A stretch of DNA of 64,000 nucleotides from Clostridium sp. OF03-18AA (lineage in GTDB: Bacteria > Bacillota > Clostridia > Lachnospirales > Lachnospiraceae), in contig NZ_QUEP01000014.1 of NCBI RefSeq assembly GCF_003478035.1, positions 1 to 64,000 on the forward strand, given 5' to 3'. The stretch's first letter is position 1; each line of letters begins with the position of its first letter. Shown one piece after another: positions 1 through 8,066 of this stretch. The position numbers and the translations under genes are program-made. The notes beneath the pieces were generated by a model, which worked only from the letters and a program-made list of their open reading frames with translations, was not told the origin of the DNA and did no database searches.

Positions 1-136
1 GCTTATTCATTGTATGCAGGATTGATGATATAGCACGACTATAAAAATCAATATATGAGAAGTTTACAATACACAACACAGCTATGTGCAATAATCTGAT
101 ATCTACATACCAACTATGGCACTATGCAAGAGATGG

Positions 137-242
137 CAATTCATCTCACCACCTATAGAGGTGGGAGAATTCTTGCTGATTCTTGTTAAAAAATCAAAGT
201 TCGTCATGATGACACCTCCTGTTCGGGTGTATGACTTTTTTT
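137..242. terminator. Two hairpins downstream of the DUF3990 gene pair
   Basis: The first 282 bases hold no gene I can support. A hairpin at 149-164 (CCACCT-ATAG-AGGTGG) is followed by a second at 203-235 (GTCAT, then ACACC paired with GGTGT, closing with ATGAC). The second is followed on the plus strand by seven T at 236-242, and on the minus strand by a T-rich stretch (complement of 187-193). It sits just past the 3' end of the minus-strand gene that ends at 283, so it is a plausible terminator that could work in both directions. Confidence 0.4.
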
Positions 243-282
243 ATTACCGTCCGTACAGCACGTGCACAGACCGATTGAATCA

Positions 283-744
283 TTACAAGATTTTCTTTTC
301 TCTGTAGCTTTCAAAAATGTACGATGGATTTTCATAGTAAACACTGCTGTTATAGTCATCAATTTTCGGGCTGATAAAAGAATTATAAACCTGCATCAGT
401 GCATCGATCACACTGATTTTTTCGTTTTCCGCAACCTTCTTGATCAACCTTTTATAAACTTTTCCAATTTCCCAGTAAGTCGGAATTGTATACTGACAAT
501 CTCCTACATTATCAAAACTGCCTTTTTTGATACCTGACTCCGCAATGAAATCATCGCTGACACGGTCTATGTTATCACAATGATAGACATCCGCAAGATC
601 ATAAATCTTTTCCAGACGCTTTTTTCCCAATGCATTTACAACATCTGCCCTTTTGTTTGTTGTCTTCCTGGCAATATAATCGATCAAACTGCATGTAAAA
701 AAGAGATCGTTGTCTTTCTGCGGTTCTCGCCCTGTTTCCTGCAT
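283..744 (-). CDS. Hypothetical protein coupled to the DUF3990 gene (possible antitoxin or partner)
   Basis: This 153-residue soluble protein has no signal peptide or membrane segment. Its N-terminal third (LFFTCSLIDYIARKT, then ADVVNALG) resembles the small DUF3791-type proteins that often accompany DUF3990 genes; I recall this from family context and have not searched it. The middle and C-terminal parts are rich in Asp and Tyr (FDNV, WEIGKVYKRLI, DDYNSSVYYENP). Its ATG overlaps the stop of the upstream gene by one base (TAATG), and a GAGGTG ribosome site lies inside the end of that gene, so the two are almost certainly translated together. A toxin-antitoxin or effector-immunity relation is inference only. 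Confidence 0.7.
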   Translation of the reverse strand: MQETGREPQKDNDLFFTCSLIDYIARKTTNKRADVVNALGKKRLEKIYDLADVYHCDNIDRVSDDFIAESGIKKGSFDNVGDCQYTIPTYWEIGKVYKRLIKKVAENEKISVIDALMQVYNSFISPKIDDYNSSVYYENPSYIFESYREKKIL

Positions 745-1205
745 TATTGAATCACCTCATAATCTCTATATTCCAAACACTTCAAGGCATCTTCGGTACA
801 AAAATCAATCTGATGTGTTGGATATTTAAACTTCGCCAATACCCAGAACTGTTCCCTGGTGATACTTCCATCAATAAAATCAGAAATGTAGCTGTAAATC
901 TGATCATCCGCCATCGCTCCGATCACGATATCGTATGAATGAGGTTGTCCATTCCGGCACGCGACAATAAAATCCAGCCATTCTTCTGTCATCGTGGAAA
1001 ATTCTTTTATATTCAGTTTTGTATTCAGGCGCACGTCATATACTGAGACAATTTTTGTATCATATCTTCTCGCCCAGCGAATCGCCTGTTCCCTGATCAC
1101 TGTACAGTAGAATCCAGGACCAAAGTCCTTCGTATTTCTCCCGATCCGAATTTCCGGTTCCTTCACCGGCATGTAGCCGCCGTGATAAACTGTCATTTTA
1201 GGCAT
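744..1205 (-). CDS. DUF3990 family protein (ADP-ribosyltransferase-like fold)
   Basis: The 153-residue product begins with the DUF3990 hallmark: TVYHGGYMPVKEPEI, then KDFGPGFYCTVIREQAIRWA. The YHG box and the later G-x-G-F-Y-x-T box match the NAD-binding core seen in families assigned to the ADP-ribosyltransferase fold. An ATG in frame at 1214 is also open, but the AGGAAGG ribosome site abuts it; the ATG at 1205 sits about nine bases downstream of that site and is the better start. The gene overlaps its downstream partner by one base. It lies in an AT-rich segment next to a restriction-modification operon. Proteins of this type are thought of as toxins or effectors; no catalytic activity can be asserted from sequence alone. 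Confidence 0.8.
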   Translation of the reverse strand: MPKMTVYHGGYMPVKEPEIRIGRNTKDFGPGFYCTVIREQAIRWARRYDTKIVSVYDVRLNTKLNIKEFSTMTEEWLDFIVACRNGQPHSYDIVIGAMADDQIYSYISDFIDGSITREQFWVLAKFKYPTHQIDFCTEDALKCLEYRDYEVIQ

Positions 1206-1263
1206 ATGTGACATCCTTCCTATGAGTTTTGCATGAAATAGTCGAATATTAACTGGTATTGGG

Positions 1264-1292
1264 TTGACAGGTGTGCGTATGCGGATGATATT
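1264..1292 (+). promoter_or_regulatory. Candidate promoter for the DUF6809-like gene
   Basis: TTGACA at 1264-1269 is separated by 17 bases from GATATT at 1287-1292. The -35 is perfect and the -10 is fair. It lies about 30 bases before the ATG at 1322. Confidence 0.45.
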
Positions 1293-1321
1293 GCAATTTT
1301 GATCTATGGGGAGGATTCGGT

Positions 1322-1585
1322 ATGAGAATCCTTGAAGGATTTTGGTATGGGAATATTGAACCCACGGAGTATGACACTTCTTCTTGTAAGGAGTACAAGG
1401 AAGTACTTCGGCTGATTACTCGGAACGAAGAAAAGCTTCTGGCCACTATGACGGATGAACAAAAGGAATTGTTCTCCCGATACACCGATGCCGTTCGTGA
1501 GCATCAAATGACAACAGATTGCCTGATATTCCAGAACGGCTTTAAGCTGGGTGCCAGGATAATACTGGAGATCATGGAAGAATAA
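1322..1585 (+). CDS. Small DUF6809-like protein
   Basis: The 87-residue protein starts MRILEGFWYGNIEP and ends FKLGARIILEIMEE. Both ends match a family of small Firmicutes proteins that I recall as DUF6809, usually 80-100 residues, with unknown role and often found in accessory regions. The ATG is preceded by a good GGGGAGG site about ten bases upstream. It is divergent from the DUF3990 pair and converges on the specificity-subunit gene. No motif gives a function. Confidence 0.65.
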   Translation: MRILEGFWYGNIEPTEYDTSSCKEYKEVLRLITRNEEKLLATMTDEQKELFSRYTDAVREHQMTTDCLIFQNGFKLGARIILEIMEE

Positions 1586-1596
1586 CCGAATCTACG

Positions 1597-1629
1597 ATCA
1601 GCCGAGTAGCGATTAGCCGCTCGGCTGAT
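1597..1629. terminator. Hairpin between convergent genes
   Basis: A perfect 10-bp stem (ATCAGCCGAG at 1597-1606 with CTCGGCTGAT at 1620-1629) lies between the stop codons of the DUF6809-like and specificity-subunit genes. There is no strong T run on either side, so it is a weak intrinsic terminator or an mRNA 3'-end stabiliser. Confidence 0.5.
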
Positions 1630-1633
1630 TGAC

Positions 1634-3001
1634 TTAAATACTTAGGTCAATAGAGGGATTTGTAAATGATTCCTCAACAACTGCTTTGATTTTAGCAATT
1701 TTAATATATGCATCACGTTTCTTGTCAAACGCTTGTTCAAGAGAATCAATGTATTTGACCTTTACATCATCCGTTATTTCTGGAATTGCAAATGTTTCAA
1801 AAAAATCGGCTCTAAGGTGAAGCATAGTTGAAGCAATAACAAACCATTTCTTAAAATATGACTCACCATATTTACTGGAAAGAAGCAAAAACACCCAATA
1901 TCTTTCATCAGTATTTCGTGGCCTATACTTTACAAGACCGCTTGAAATAATTACCTTATTATCCTCTTGGATAATAGCTACTTCACCCGGTTTTCCATCC
2001 TTAGCAAAGATTATATCTCCGCATTTAATGTCTTGCTCCAGTTGAGATAAAAAAGATTCTGGGCAATAACAATCAGGCTCATAATCCACATCAAAGTTGA
2101 TAATATCACTTGTCTTTATGAAAGGAATGCCTTCTTCCAAGTAATTGGCACTCCCAACCTCGTCACCCTTACTAAGATTTTCTGAATCCAATCCAATAGT
2201 ATTGATTCCATCATTAAGTGTAGCGATAGTTTCCTCAACATCAGGACGATAGAAATTCGGCATCAGCATTCGCTTATCAAATGAACCTGGCTTTACCACA
2301 AATCCAAACTGAGATTTGTCTTTGAAAGAGAAATGATAATCTTTGTTGAATTCCGAAATGATCTCCTGAATACGAAGTACAGCATAATAATAACTGTCGA
2401 ATGCATCTATATATTCCTGTATCAAGGCATCATATTTACTATCGTATTTCATAACCTTTAGATTAGCAATTTTCCCTTGATTCATAAATTTCTGCTTTGT
2501 AATAGAATATGTTCCCCGTACCTGTATTCTGTTAATTTGAGAATTAAGGTAAATTGTCAAAAATGCAGCTTCTTTGGGCGATGCTGTGCGTAACACAACG
2601 CTATTCTGACTCATATTCATTTCTGCAATAGTTGGAGGACACATTGCAGCTTTACCCATAAATTTGCCAGTCATAGTGTAAATGATATCATAAGGATGGG
2701 TAATTGATCGTTTGATAGTTTTGTTATGAAACCCTTCATTAATCAACTGTAAATCATTTACATTTATATAATGCCTTGAAACCGCTGAAGTTTTGATAAA
2801 AGGTACTCCATGATCCTTGTAGAAGAAATATGCTGGCGGAGTAGAACCACCCTTTATATCTCCAACTATATACTGAGACATCGTTGGACAAGTTGACATT
2901 CCTTCTTTTACAAACAGATACTTTGGATTATAATTTCTCGGATAAAATGATCCTGCTGACAATTTTATGGGGTTAGTTATAAATATTTCGAGTTTTGACA
3001 T
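1634..3001 (-). CDS. hsdS: Restriction-modification specificity subunit (HsdS-like)
   Basis: This 455-residue protein shows two target-recognition halves with the typical S-subunit pattern. The first has GVPFIKTSAVSRHYIN and DIIYTMTGKFMGKAAM (about residues 45-120); the second has GIPFIKTSDIINFD and DIIFAKDGKPGEVAII (about 285-360). Each half is followed by a helical stretch of the conserved-spacer type. It recognises the DNA target for the methylase-nuclease encoded immediately upstream. Its ATG lies 29 bases inside that gene, preceded by AAGGAGG at a ten-base spacing, so expression is coupled. The length is normal for a two-domain S subunit, and nothing looks truncated. Confidence 0.9.
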   Translation of the reverse strand: MSKLEIFITNPIKLSAGSFYPRNYNPKYLFVKEGMSTCPTMSQYIVGDIKGGSTPPAYFFYKDHGVPFIKTSAVSRHYINVNDLQLINEGFHNKTIKRSITHPYDIIYTMTGKFMGKAAMCPPTIAEMNMSQNSVVLRTASPKEAAFLTIYLNSQINRIQVRGTYSITKQKFMNQGKIANLKVMKYDSKYDALIQEYIDAFDSYYYAVLRIQEIISEFNKDYHFSFKDKSQFGFVVKPGSFDKRMLMPNFYRPDVEETIATLNDGINTIGLDSENLSKGDEVGSANYLEEGIPFIKTSDIINFDVDYEPDCYCPESFLSQLEQDIKCGDIIFAKDGKPGEVAIIQEDNKVIISSGLVKYRPRNTDERYWVFLLLSSKYGESYFKKWFVIASTMLHLRADFFETFAIPEITDDVKVKYIDSLEQAFDKKRDAYIKIAKIKAVVEESFTNPSIDLSI

Positions 3002-4787
3002 GTTCCACTAACCTCCTTGTGATTTCAACAAAATCATTATCTATCATAGCGTTTCCATCAACAATTACAGGCTCTCCATTTTCATCTCGTACATAAATTT
3101 CTTTCCCCCTTCTATCATGACCACATGTTTTAGCAATCGCCATAAATGTATCAAAAGTCTGAGGAAGTTCCTCTCTTTTCTTCTTTTTCAAAATGAGAAG
3201 AGATGTTTTTGTATCGGTAGATGGTAAAAAGGATTCAACAGGGCAGTCTATAATGGCGACAATATCAGCATTATTAAGAATATATTGACGCACGTATTCC
3301 AATCCGTTATTTCCTAAAATTCCATCAGGAAGAACTATGGCCATACGACCACCTGGTTTTAACAAATCCAAGCAACGTTCAATAAAGAGAATATCTGGGG
3401 TTCTGCTTTCATCAACTTTTTTAGTTTCAATCCAAGTACCATCTTCTCCTTTTTCCCACTTATGGCCAAGATGATAGTGCTCTAAAATTTTCTTATCATC
3501 AATCACGCATTTTTTACCAAAAGGCGGATTGGTCATTATAATATCAATTTTACCCTTAGCAATTTTGTTGGTGATTTTATTCGGCCATTGTTCAAACGGT
3601 GTTAGTGAGTCAAAATGGAAAATACCTGTATGCCCATCATCATTGAGCACCATATTCATTTTTGCTACTCGTGACAAATCAGGATTAAAGTCAATGCCAC
3701 GAATATACTTATCTGCATACTCTCTAAATAATCCAACAACATTCAATGTTGGACGTTTTTTATGCAGATCTTCATATTGTTGGCGGATATTTTTTAGTGC
3801 CATAACCAAGAAACCGCCAGAGCCACAGGCAGGATCGCATACCGTTTCATCTATTTTAGGCATTATAGCCTCAGTGGCCATAAAAACAATTTCTCTTGGG
3901 GTGAAGAACTCGCCATGTTCACCACGAAGATTTGCGCCTACAAATGTTTCGAACGCAACACCCTTAATGTCCACATTCGTGTCCAATAGAGAATACTTTT
4001 GCAATTCTGCAATCGCAAAGCAAAGACATCTGTCATTTAATTGAATTTCATCGTTTGCTTCAAAAATGTTATCCTCTTGAAAACGAAGTTTGACCTTTGC
4101 AAACAATTTATCAATACGTTCTCGAACATTGCTAAGACCGTTTTGTGTCTTTTGTTCTTCAGGAGTAACATAAAATTCACATTTTTCAGTAAACAAATCC
4201 TTCTCGTCTTCAATTTTACAAAAGAGAATTTTAAGTATTTCCGAAAAACGCTTGTCCTGAGTTAATCCTTGATTACTAAAAAAGTAATTATTACAACGCT
4301 TAAAAACACCTTTCAAGTCTGTGCATTTTACCAAATCAGACTTATTATACTTACCGATTGAATCGACACTTTCTTTATATTTAGGAATATCAGGAAGTTC
4401 AGTATAGCGATTAGGACGAGCAACATCTTTATAATAGAATAAAATGCCATCTCCATTTGTCCACGTACCAAAACTGGCAGTAGTCGCAGACATATAACTC
4501 CACAGCTGATCCACGCCCTCTTTTTCATCTTTTTTCTTTGTTTCGACAATCCAATAAATATTGTCTTGGGACTTTTCTTCATCATTAAAAACAACGATGT
4601 CACATCTTTTATCTGTTGAGCCTACCTTGATAGGATACTCAACATCGATATGGCTCTTTGGATATTTATATACATCCAAAAGAATGCGGCAATATTCCTG
4701 ACGTACGTATTCTTCCGGTGTTTCTTTTCTCATTTTTCCGGTAATCAAACACTTGATTTTACCTTCATCTACAATAATTTCTTGCAT
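2973..4787 (-). CDS. Nuclease-N6-adenine methylase fusion (HsdR N-terminal domain + HsdM)
   Basis: The 604-residue protein joins two activities. Residues 20-130 look like the HsdR N-terminal nuclease domain: RCDIVVF around Asp63 and VETKK with Glu82-x-Lys84, which fits the PD-(D/E)xK pattern. Residues 270-600 are a class gamma N6-adenine methylase with DPACGSGG at 318-325 and NPPF at 420-423. No helicase/translocase gene of a classical type I system is present in the window. The arrangement of one nuclease-methylase polypeptide plus a separate specificity subunit resembles type IIB BcgI rather than type I. The gene begins four bases after the regulator stop and overlaps hsdS. Assignment of enzyme type is inference from architecture. 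Confidence 0.88.
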   Translation of the reverse strand: MQEIIVDEGKIKCLITGKMRKETPEEYVRQEYCRILLDVYKYPKSHIDVEYPIKVGSTDKRCDIVVFNDEEKSQDNIYWIVETKKKDEKEGVDQLWSYMSATTASFGTWTNGDGILFYYKDVARPNRYTELPDIPKYKESVDSIGKYNKSDLVKCTDLKGVFKRCNNYFFSNQGLTQDKRFSEILKILFCKIEDEKDLFTEKCEFYVTPEEQKTQNGLSNVRERIDKLFAKVKLRFQEDNIFEANDEIQLNDRCLCFAIAELQKYSLLDTNVDIKGVAFETFVGANLRGEHGEFFTPREIVFMATEAIMPKIDETVCDPACGSGGFLVMALKNIRQQYEDLHKKRPTLNVVGLFREYADKYIRGIDFNPDLSRVAKMNMVLNDDGHTGIFHFDSLTPFEQWPNKITNKIAKGKIDIIMTNPPFGKKCVIDDKKILEHYHLGHKWEKGEDGTWIETKKVDESRTPDILFIERCLDLLKPGGRMAIVLPDGILGNNGLEYVRQYILNNADIVAIIDCPVESFLPSTDTKTSLLILKKKKREELPQTFDTFMAIAKTCGHDRRGKEIYVRDENGEPVIVDGNAMIDNDFVEITRRLVEHVKTRNIYN

Positions 4788-4790
4788 GAT

Positions 4791-5009
4791 TTAGCTCTCC
4801 TTAATATTATCAGGGATAAAGTACAGCACTTCGCCAACTTCACAGTTTAGCGCAAAACATATTTTCTCTATGCTTTCCAGCGAAACATACTCATTTTTCT
4901 TTAGGCGAGTTATAATATTTGCACTAACACCAGCCATATCTTTTAATTGAGTATTAGAAATCTTTTTGTCGATCATCAAGTGAAATAATCTATCATAAGA
5001 AACTGCCAT
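4791..5009 (-). CDS. XRE-family regulator of the restriction-modification operon
   Basis: A 72-residue helix-turn-helix protein (NTQLKDMAGVSANIITRLKK is the HTH, about residues 19-38), of the small Cro/C.AhdI-like type. The open frame extends to an ATG at 5030, but the only ribosome site, GGAGGTG, is five bases upstream of the ATG at 5009, giving the usual family start MAVSYDRLF. It is the first gene of the operon, four bases before the nuclease-methylase. A perfect palindrome lies inside its own promoter, so autorepression or timing control of the restriction genes, as for controller proteins, is likely but inferred. Confidence 0.85.
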   Translation of the reverse strand: MAVSYDRLFHLMIDKKISNTQLKDMAGVSANIITRLKKNEYVSLESIEKICFALNCEVGEVLYFIPDNIKES

Positions 5010-5040
5010 GCCGCACCTCCGATCATTCACTGTTTCTGTT

Positions 5041-5070
5041 TATATTATCACGAAATCGTGATTATTTCAA
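5041..5070 (-). promoter_or_regulatory. Promoter with embedded operator for the restriction-modification operon
   Basis: On the minus strand TTGAAA (5065-5070) is followed after exactly 17 bases by TAATAT (5042-5047). A perfect palindrome ATCACGA-AA-TCGTGAT occupies 5047-5062, filling the spacer and touching the -10. It is about 35 bases upstream of the regulator ATG. A bound dimer would block RNA polymerase. Confidence 0.7.
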
Positions 5071-5087
5071 TCCTTTTTACGCAATAA

Positions 5088-5219
5088 TCACCCCCTTGAA
5101 TTTATCGAACGGGGATTGTAGATCAGATCTCCGCCTGCTGTGTGATATCCGTCATACCAGTTTTTAAAAACATTCCCATCGCATTTCCTCTCTTTCCGGC
5201 TGGATTTCTTCTTTTTCAT
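5088..5219 (-). CDS. Possible 43-residue basic small protein
   Basis: An ATG at 5219 opens a 43-codon frame with a very basic start (MKKKKSSRKERK) and a polar remainder ending NPRSINSRG. AAGGAT precedes the ATG closely. A promoter-like pair on the same strand, TTGATT then 17 bases then TATACT (5229-5234), would give an almost leaderless transcript. It lies between greA and the restriction operon in DNA otherwise without genes. I recognise no family, and it could be chance. Confidence 0.3.
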   Translation of the reverse strand: MKKKKSSRKERKCDGNVFKNWYDGYHTAGGDLIYNPRSINSRG

Positions 5220-5434
5220 ATTATCCTTAGTATAAAGCATCTGCCGTTATAAATCAACAAATCCGGCTTTGCTGAGATGCTCTTTCCACTCTGAAATCTT
5301 CACAGCTGCGGACCATCCCGTTCATGTGTTTCCCCCTCCGTGTTCTTTCTATAATAAATACACTTCCCCCGCACTTTCTGTCACATCCCCACGAAACTCC
5401 GCAAAAATCCACCAAAACTAAGGCTTTCGGCTTC

Positions 5435-5463
5435 TTGACAATCCCAATTCTACACGCTATAAT
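5435..5463 (+). promoter_or_regulatory. Consensus promoter of greA-lysS
   Basis: TTGACA (5435-5440), 17 bases, TATAAT (5458-5463): a perfect vegetative sigma factor promoter. The start point should be near 5470, about 63 bases before the greA ATG. Confidence 0.85.
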
Positions 5464-5532
5464 ACAGAGAATGTAAAGCTAAAAATTATAAAGGGTCATT
5501 CTGCCCCGAAACAATAAGAAAGGTAAGACGTC

Positions 5533-6015
5533 ATGGCTGATAAGAAACATATTTTAACTTATGCAGGACTGAAAAAATACGAGGATGAGCTTCAGGATCT
5601 GAAAGTAAACCGCCGTCGTGAGATTGCCCAGAAGATCAAAGAGGCAAGAGAACAGGGAGACTTATCCGAGAATGCCGAGTACGATGCTGCGAAAGATGAG
5701 CAGAGAGATATTGAGTTAAGAATCGAAGAGCTCGAGAAGCTGTTAAAGAACGCAGAGGTTGTCGTTGAGGACGAGGTAAACCTTGATAAGATCAATGTTG
5801 GATGTATCGTAAAGGTTTACGATGTCGATTTCGATGAGGAGATGGAATTCAAGCTCGTTGGTTCCACAGAGGCAAACAGCCTTGAGAACAAGATCTCCAA
5901 TGAGTCCCCGGTCGGACACGCGCTGATTGGAAAACGCGTTGGCGATGTTGTTGACGTTGAAACACAGTCCGGAGTTATCCAGTATAAGGTACTCGATATT
6001 AAAAGAGTCGATTGA
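5533..6015 (+). CDS. greA: Transcription elongation factor GreA
   Basis: This 160-residue protein has normal GreA length. The N-terminal coiled coil carries the acidic tip region (EQGDLSENAEYDAAKDEQ, residues 36-53), which enters the RNA polymerase secondary channel and stimulates cleavage of backtracked RNA. The C-terminal FKBP-like domain ends with SPVGHALIGKRVGDVVDV. It is transcribed from a consensus promoter and is followed 97 bases later by lysS in the same direction, an arrangement common in Clostridia. A hairpin without T run separates the two genes. Confidence 0.97.
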   Translation: MADKKHILTYAGLKKYEDELQDLKVNRRREIAQKIKEAREQGDLSENAEYDAAKDEQRDIELRIEELEKLLKNAEVVVEDEVNLDKINVGCIVKVYDVDFDEEMEFKLVGSTEANSLENKISNESPVGHALIGKRVGDVVDVETQSGVIQYKVLDIKRVD

Positions 6016-6020
6016 TCACT

Positions 6021-6067
6021 ATCGTGTACAGACAGAGATCGCCCGGACTGAAAATTCTGTACACGAT
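6021..6067 (+). other. Intercistronic hairpin between greA and lysS
   Basis: A perfect 11-bp stem (ATCGTGTACAG at 6021-6031, CTGTACACGAT at 6057-6067) lacks a T run. It is better explained as an mRNA processing or stability element than a full terminator. Confidence 0.5.
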
Positions 6068-6112
6068 CGTATCGATCATACACAAAGACTACAGTGAAGG
6101 AGAAATAGAAAA

Positions 6113-8050
6113 GTGGCTGAACAGCAGAATCAGAACAAGAATGCAAATGCAAAAGAGCAGGATATCCACCAGCTCTTAAAGGTGCGCCGCGAGAAGCTTG
6201 CTGAGTTACAGGCAGAGGGCAAGGACCCATTCCAGATCACAAAGTATGATCAGGATACTCACAGCGCAGATATCAAAGACAATTATGGAGAATATGACGG
6301 AAAGGAAGTTTCCATCGCCGGACGTATCATGTCCAAGCGTGTGATGGGTAAAGCTTCCTTCTGCAACGTCCAGGACCTCAAGGGCAACATCCAGTGCTAT
6401 GTATCCCGTGATGAGCTCGGTGACGATTCCTACAAAGACTTCAAGAAGATGGATATCGGCGATATCGTCGGCATCAAAGGCTTTGTATTCACAACAAAGA
6501 TGGGCGAGATCTCTGTTCATGCCCATTCCGTAACTCTGCTCTCCAAGAGCTTACAGATCCTTCCGGAGAAATATCATGGTCTGACAAACACAGATACCCG
6601 TTACCGTCAGAGATATGTGGACCTGATCATGAACGAGGACGTAAAGAAGACATTCGTTATGCGTTCCAAGATCATCAGCTGCATCCGCAGATATTTAGAT
6701 AACCTCGGATTCCTCGAGGTTGAGACTCCGATGCTCGTTGCAAATGCCGGCGGTGCTGCTGCAAGACCGTTCGAGACTCACTACAATGCACTTGACGAGG
6801 ACGTTAAACTTCGTATCTCCCTCGAGCTCTACTTAAAGAGACTCATCGTCGGCGGTATGGAGCGTGTTTACGAGATCGGCCGTGTATTCCGTAACGAAGG
6901 TCTTGACACAAGACACAACCCGGAATTCACTCTGATGGAGTTATACCAGGCATATACAGACTACAAGGGAATGATGGACCTCACCGAGAACATGTTCCGT
7001 CATATCGCAGAGCAGATCTGCGGATCCACAACGATCCCGTATGCGGATGTTGAGATCGACCTTGGAAAGCCGTTCGAGCGCCTTACCATGATCGACGCGA
7101 TCAAGAAATATACCGGTATTGATTTCAACGAGATCACGACAACTGAGGAAGCAAAGAAATTAGCGGATGAGAAGGGCGTTCACTATGAGGATCGTCATGT
7201 CCGCGGCGACATCATCAACCTCTTCTTCGAGGAATTCGTTGAGGAGCACCTGATCCAGCCGACCTTCATCACAGACCATCCGATCGAGATCTCCCCGCTT
7301 ACCAAGAAGAAACCGGATCATCCGGAGCAGGTAGAGCGTTTCGAGCTTTACATCTACGCTCGTGAGATGTGTAACGCATACTCCGAGTTAAACGATCCGA
7401 TCGACCAGAGAGAGCGTTTCAAAGCACAGGAGGCTGCTCTTGCTGCCGGTGATGACGAGGCAAACACAACAGATGAGGACTTCTTAAATGCCCTTGAGAT
7501 CGGTATGCCGCCGACCGGTGGTATCGGATACGGTATCGACCGTCTTGTTATGTTATTTACAAACTCCCCGGCGATCCGTGACGTACTGCTCTTCCCGACA
7601 ATGAAGTCCTTAGACACAAAGAAGTCTGAGAAACCGGTCGTTAAGACATCCGAGAACGCAGCTCCGGAGGTCATCGACTTCTCCAAAGTTGTGATCGAGC
7701 CGATGTTCGCTGATTATGTTGATTTCGAGACATTCAGCAAGTGCGATTTCCGCGCTGTTAAGGTAAAAGCCTGCGAAGCAGTCAAGAAGAGCAAAAAGCT
7801 CCTTCAGTTCACACTCGATGACGGAACCGGCACAGACCGCACGATCTTAAGCGGTATCCATGCTTTCTACGAGCCGGAAGAGCTTGTCGGAAAGACCCTG
7901 ATCGCGATCACAAACCTTCCGCCGAGAGCCATGATGGGAATCGATTCCTGCGGTATGCTGCTTAGTGCAATCCATACTGAAGAGGGCGAGGAGAAGTTAA
8001 ACCTTCTCATGGTTGACAACCATATCCCGGCTGGTGCGAAGCTGTACTAA
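6113..8050 (+). CDS. lysS: Lysyl-tRNA synthetase, class II, with fused C-terminal tRNA-binding domain
   Basis: The 645-residue enzyme charges tRNA-Lys. It starts with GTG, ten bases after AAGGAG. An OB-fold anticodon domain (about 55-165) precedes the class II core with motif 2 (VYEIGRVFRNEGLDTRHNPEF) and motif 3 (GIGYGIDRLVM). Ordinary bacterial LysS ends near residue 500; here a linker rich in Glu and Lys leads to a second OB fold (about 540-645: DFRAVKVKACEAVKKSKKLL, ILSGI, MLLSA) like the C-terminal domain of methionyl-tRNA synthetase and Trbp111. The extension probably adds general tRNA affinity; it is known in some Clostridia. Two terminators follow. Confidence 0.97.
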   Translation: MAEQQNQNKNANAKEQDIHQLLKVRREKLAELQAEGKDPFQITKYDQDTHSADIKDNYGEYDGKEVSIAGRIMSKRVMGKASFCNVQDLKGNIQCYVSRDELGDDSYKDFKKMDIGDIVGIKGFVFTTKMGEISVHAHSVTLLSKSLQILPEKYHGLTNTDTRYRQRYVDLIMNEDVKKTFVMRSKIISCIRRYLDNLGFLEVETPMLVANAGGAAARPFETHYNALDEDVKLRISLELYLKRLIVGGMERVYEIGRVFRNEGLDTRHNPEFTLMELYQAYTDYKGMMDLTENMFRHIAEQICGSTTIPYADVEIDLGKPFERLTMIDAIKKYTGIDFNEITTTEEAKKLADEKGVHYEDRHVRGDIINLFFEEFVEEHLIQPTFITDHPIEISPLTKKKPDHPEQVERFELYIYAREMCNAYSELNDPIDQRERFKAQEAALAAGDDEANTTDEDFLNALEIGMPPTGGIGYGIDRLVMLFTNSPAIRDVLLFPTMKSLDTKKSEKPVVKTSENAAPEVIDFSKVVIEPMFADYVDFETFSKCDFRAVKVKACEAVKKSKKLLQFTLDDGTGTDRTILSGIHAFYEPEELVGKTLIAITNLPPRAMMGIDSCGMLLSAIHTEEGEEKLNLLMVDNHIPAGAKLY

Positions 8051-8066
8051 TAACGAAACAATCTAC

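Larger units (their letters stand above)
5010..5434. other. Gene-poor stretch between restriction operon and greA
   Basis: Besides the operon promoter and the possible 43-residue frame described separately, I see a second short minus-strand frame near 5297-5330 (start MNGMVRS, 23 codons) with a GGAGG site but no other support. No RNA gene or repeat is apparent. This is where the AT-rich island changes to core DNA. Confidence 0.4.

Noticed and set aside
116..307. 63-codon plus-strand frame at the left edge
   Set aside because: It overlaps hairpins and the 3' end of a real gene, and has no ribosome site.
1634..4787. Complete classical type I restriction system
   Set aside because: There is no HsdR helicase/translocase; the nuclease is fused to the methylase, so a type IIB-like design fits better.
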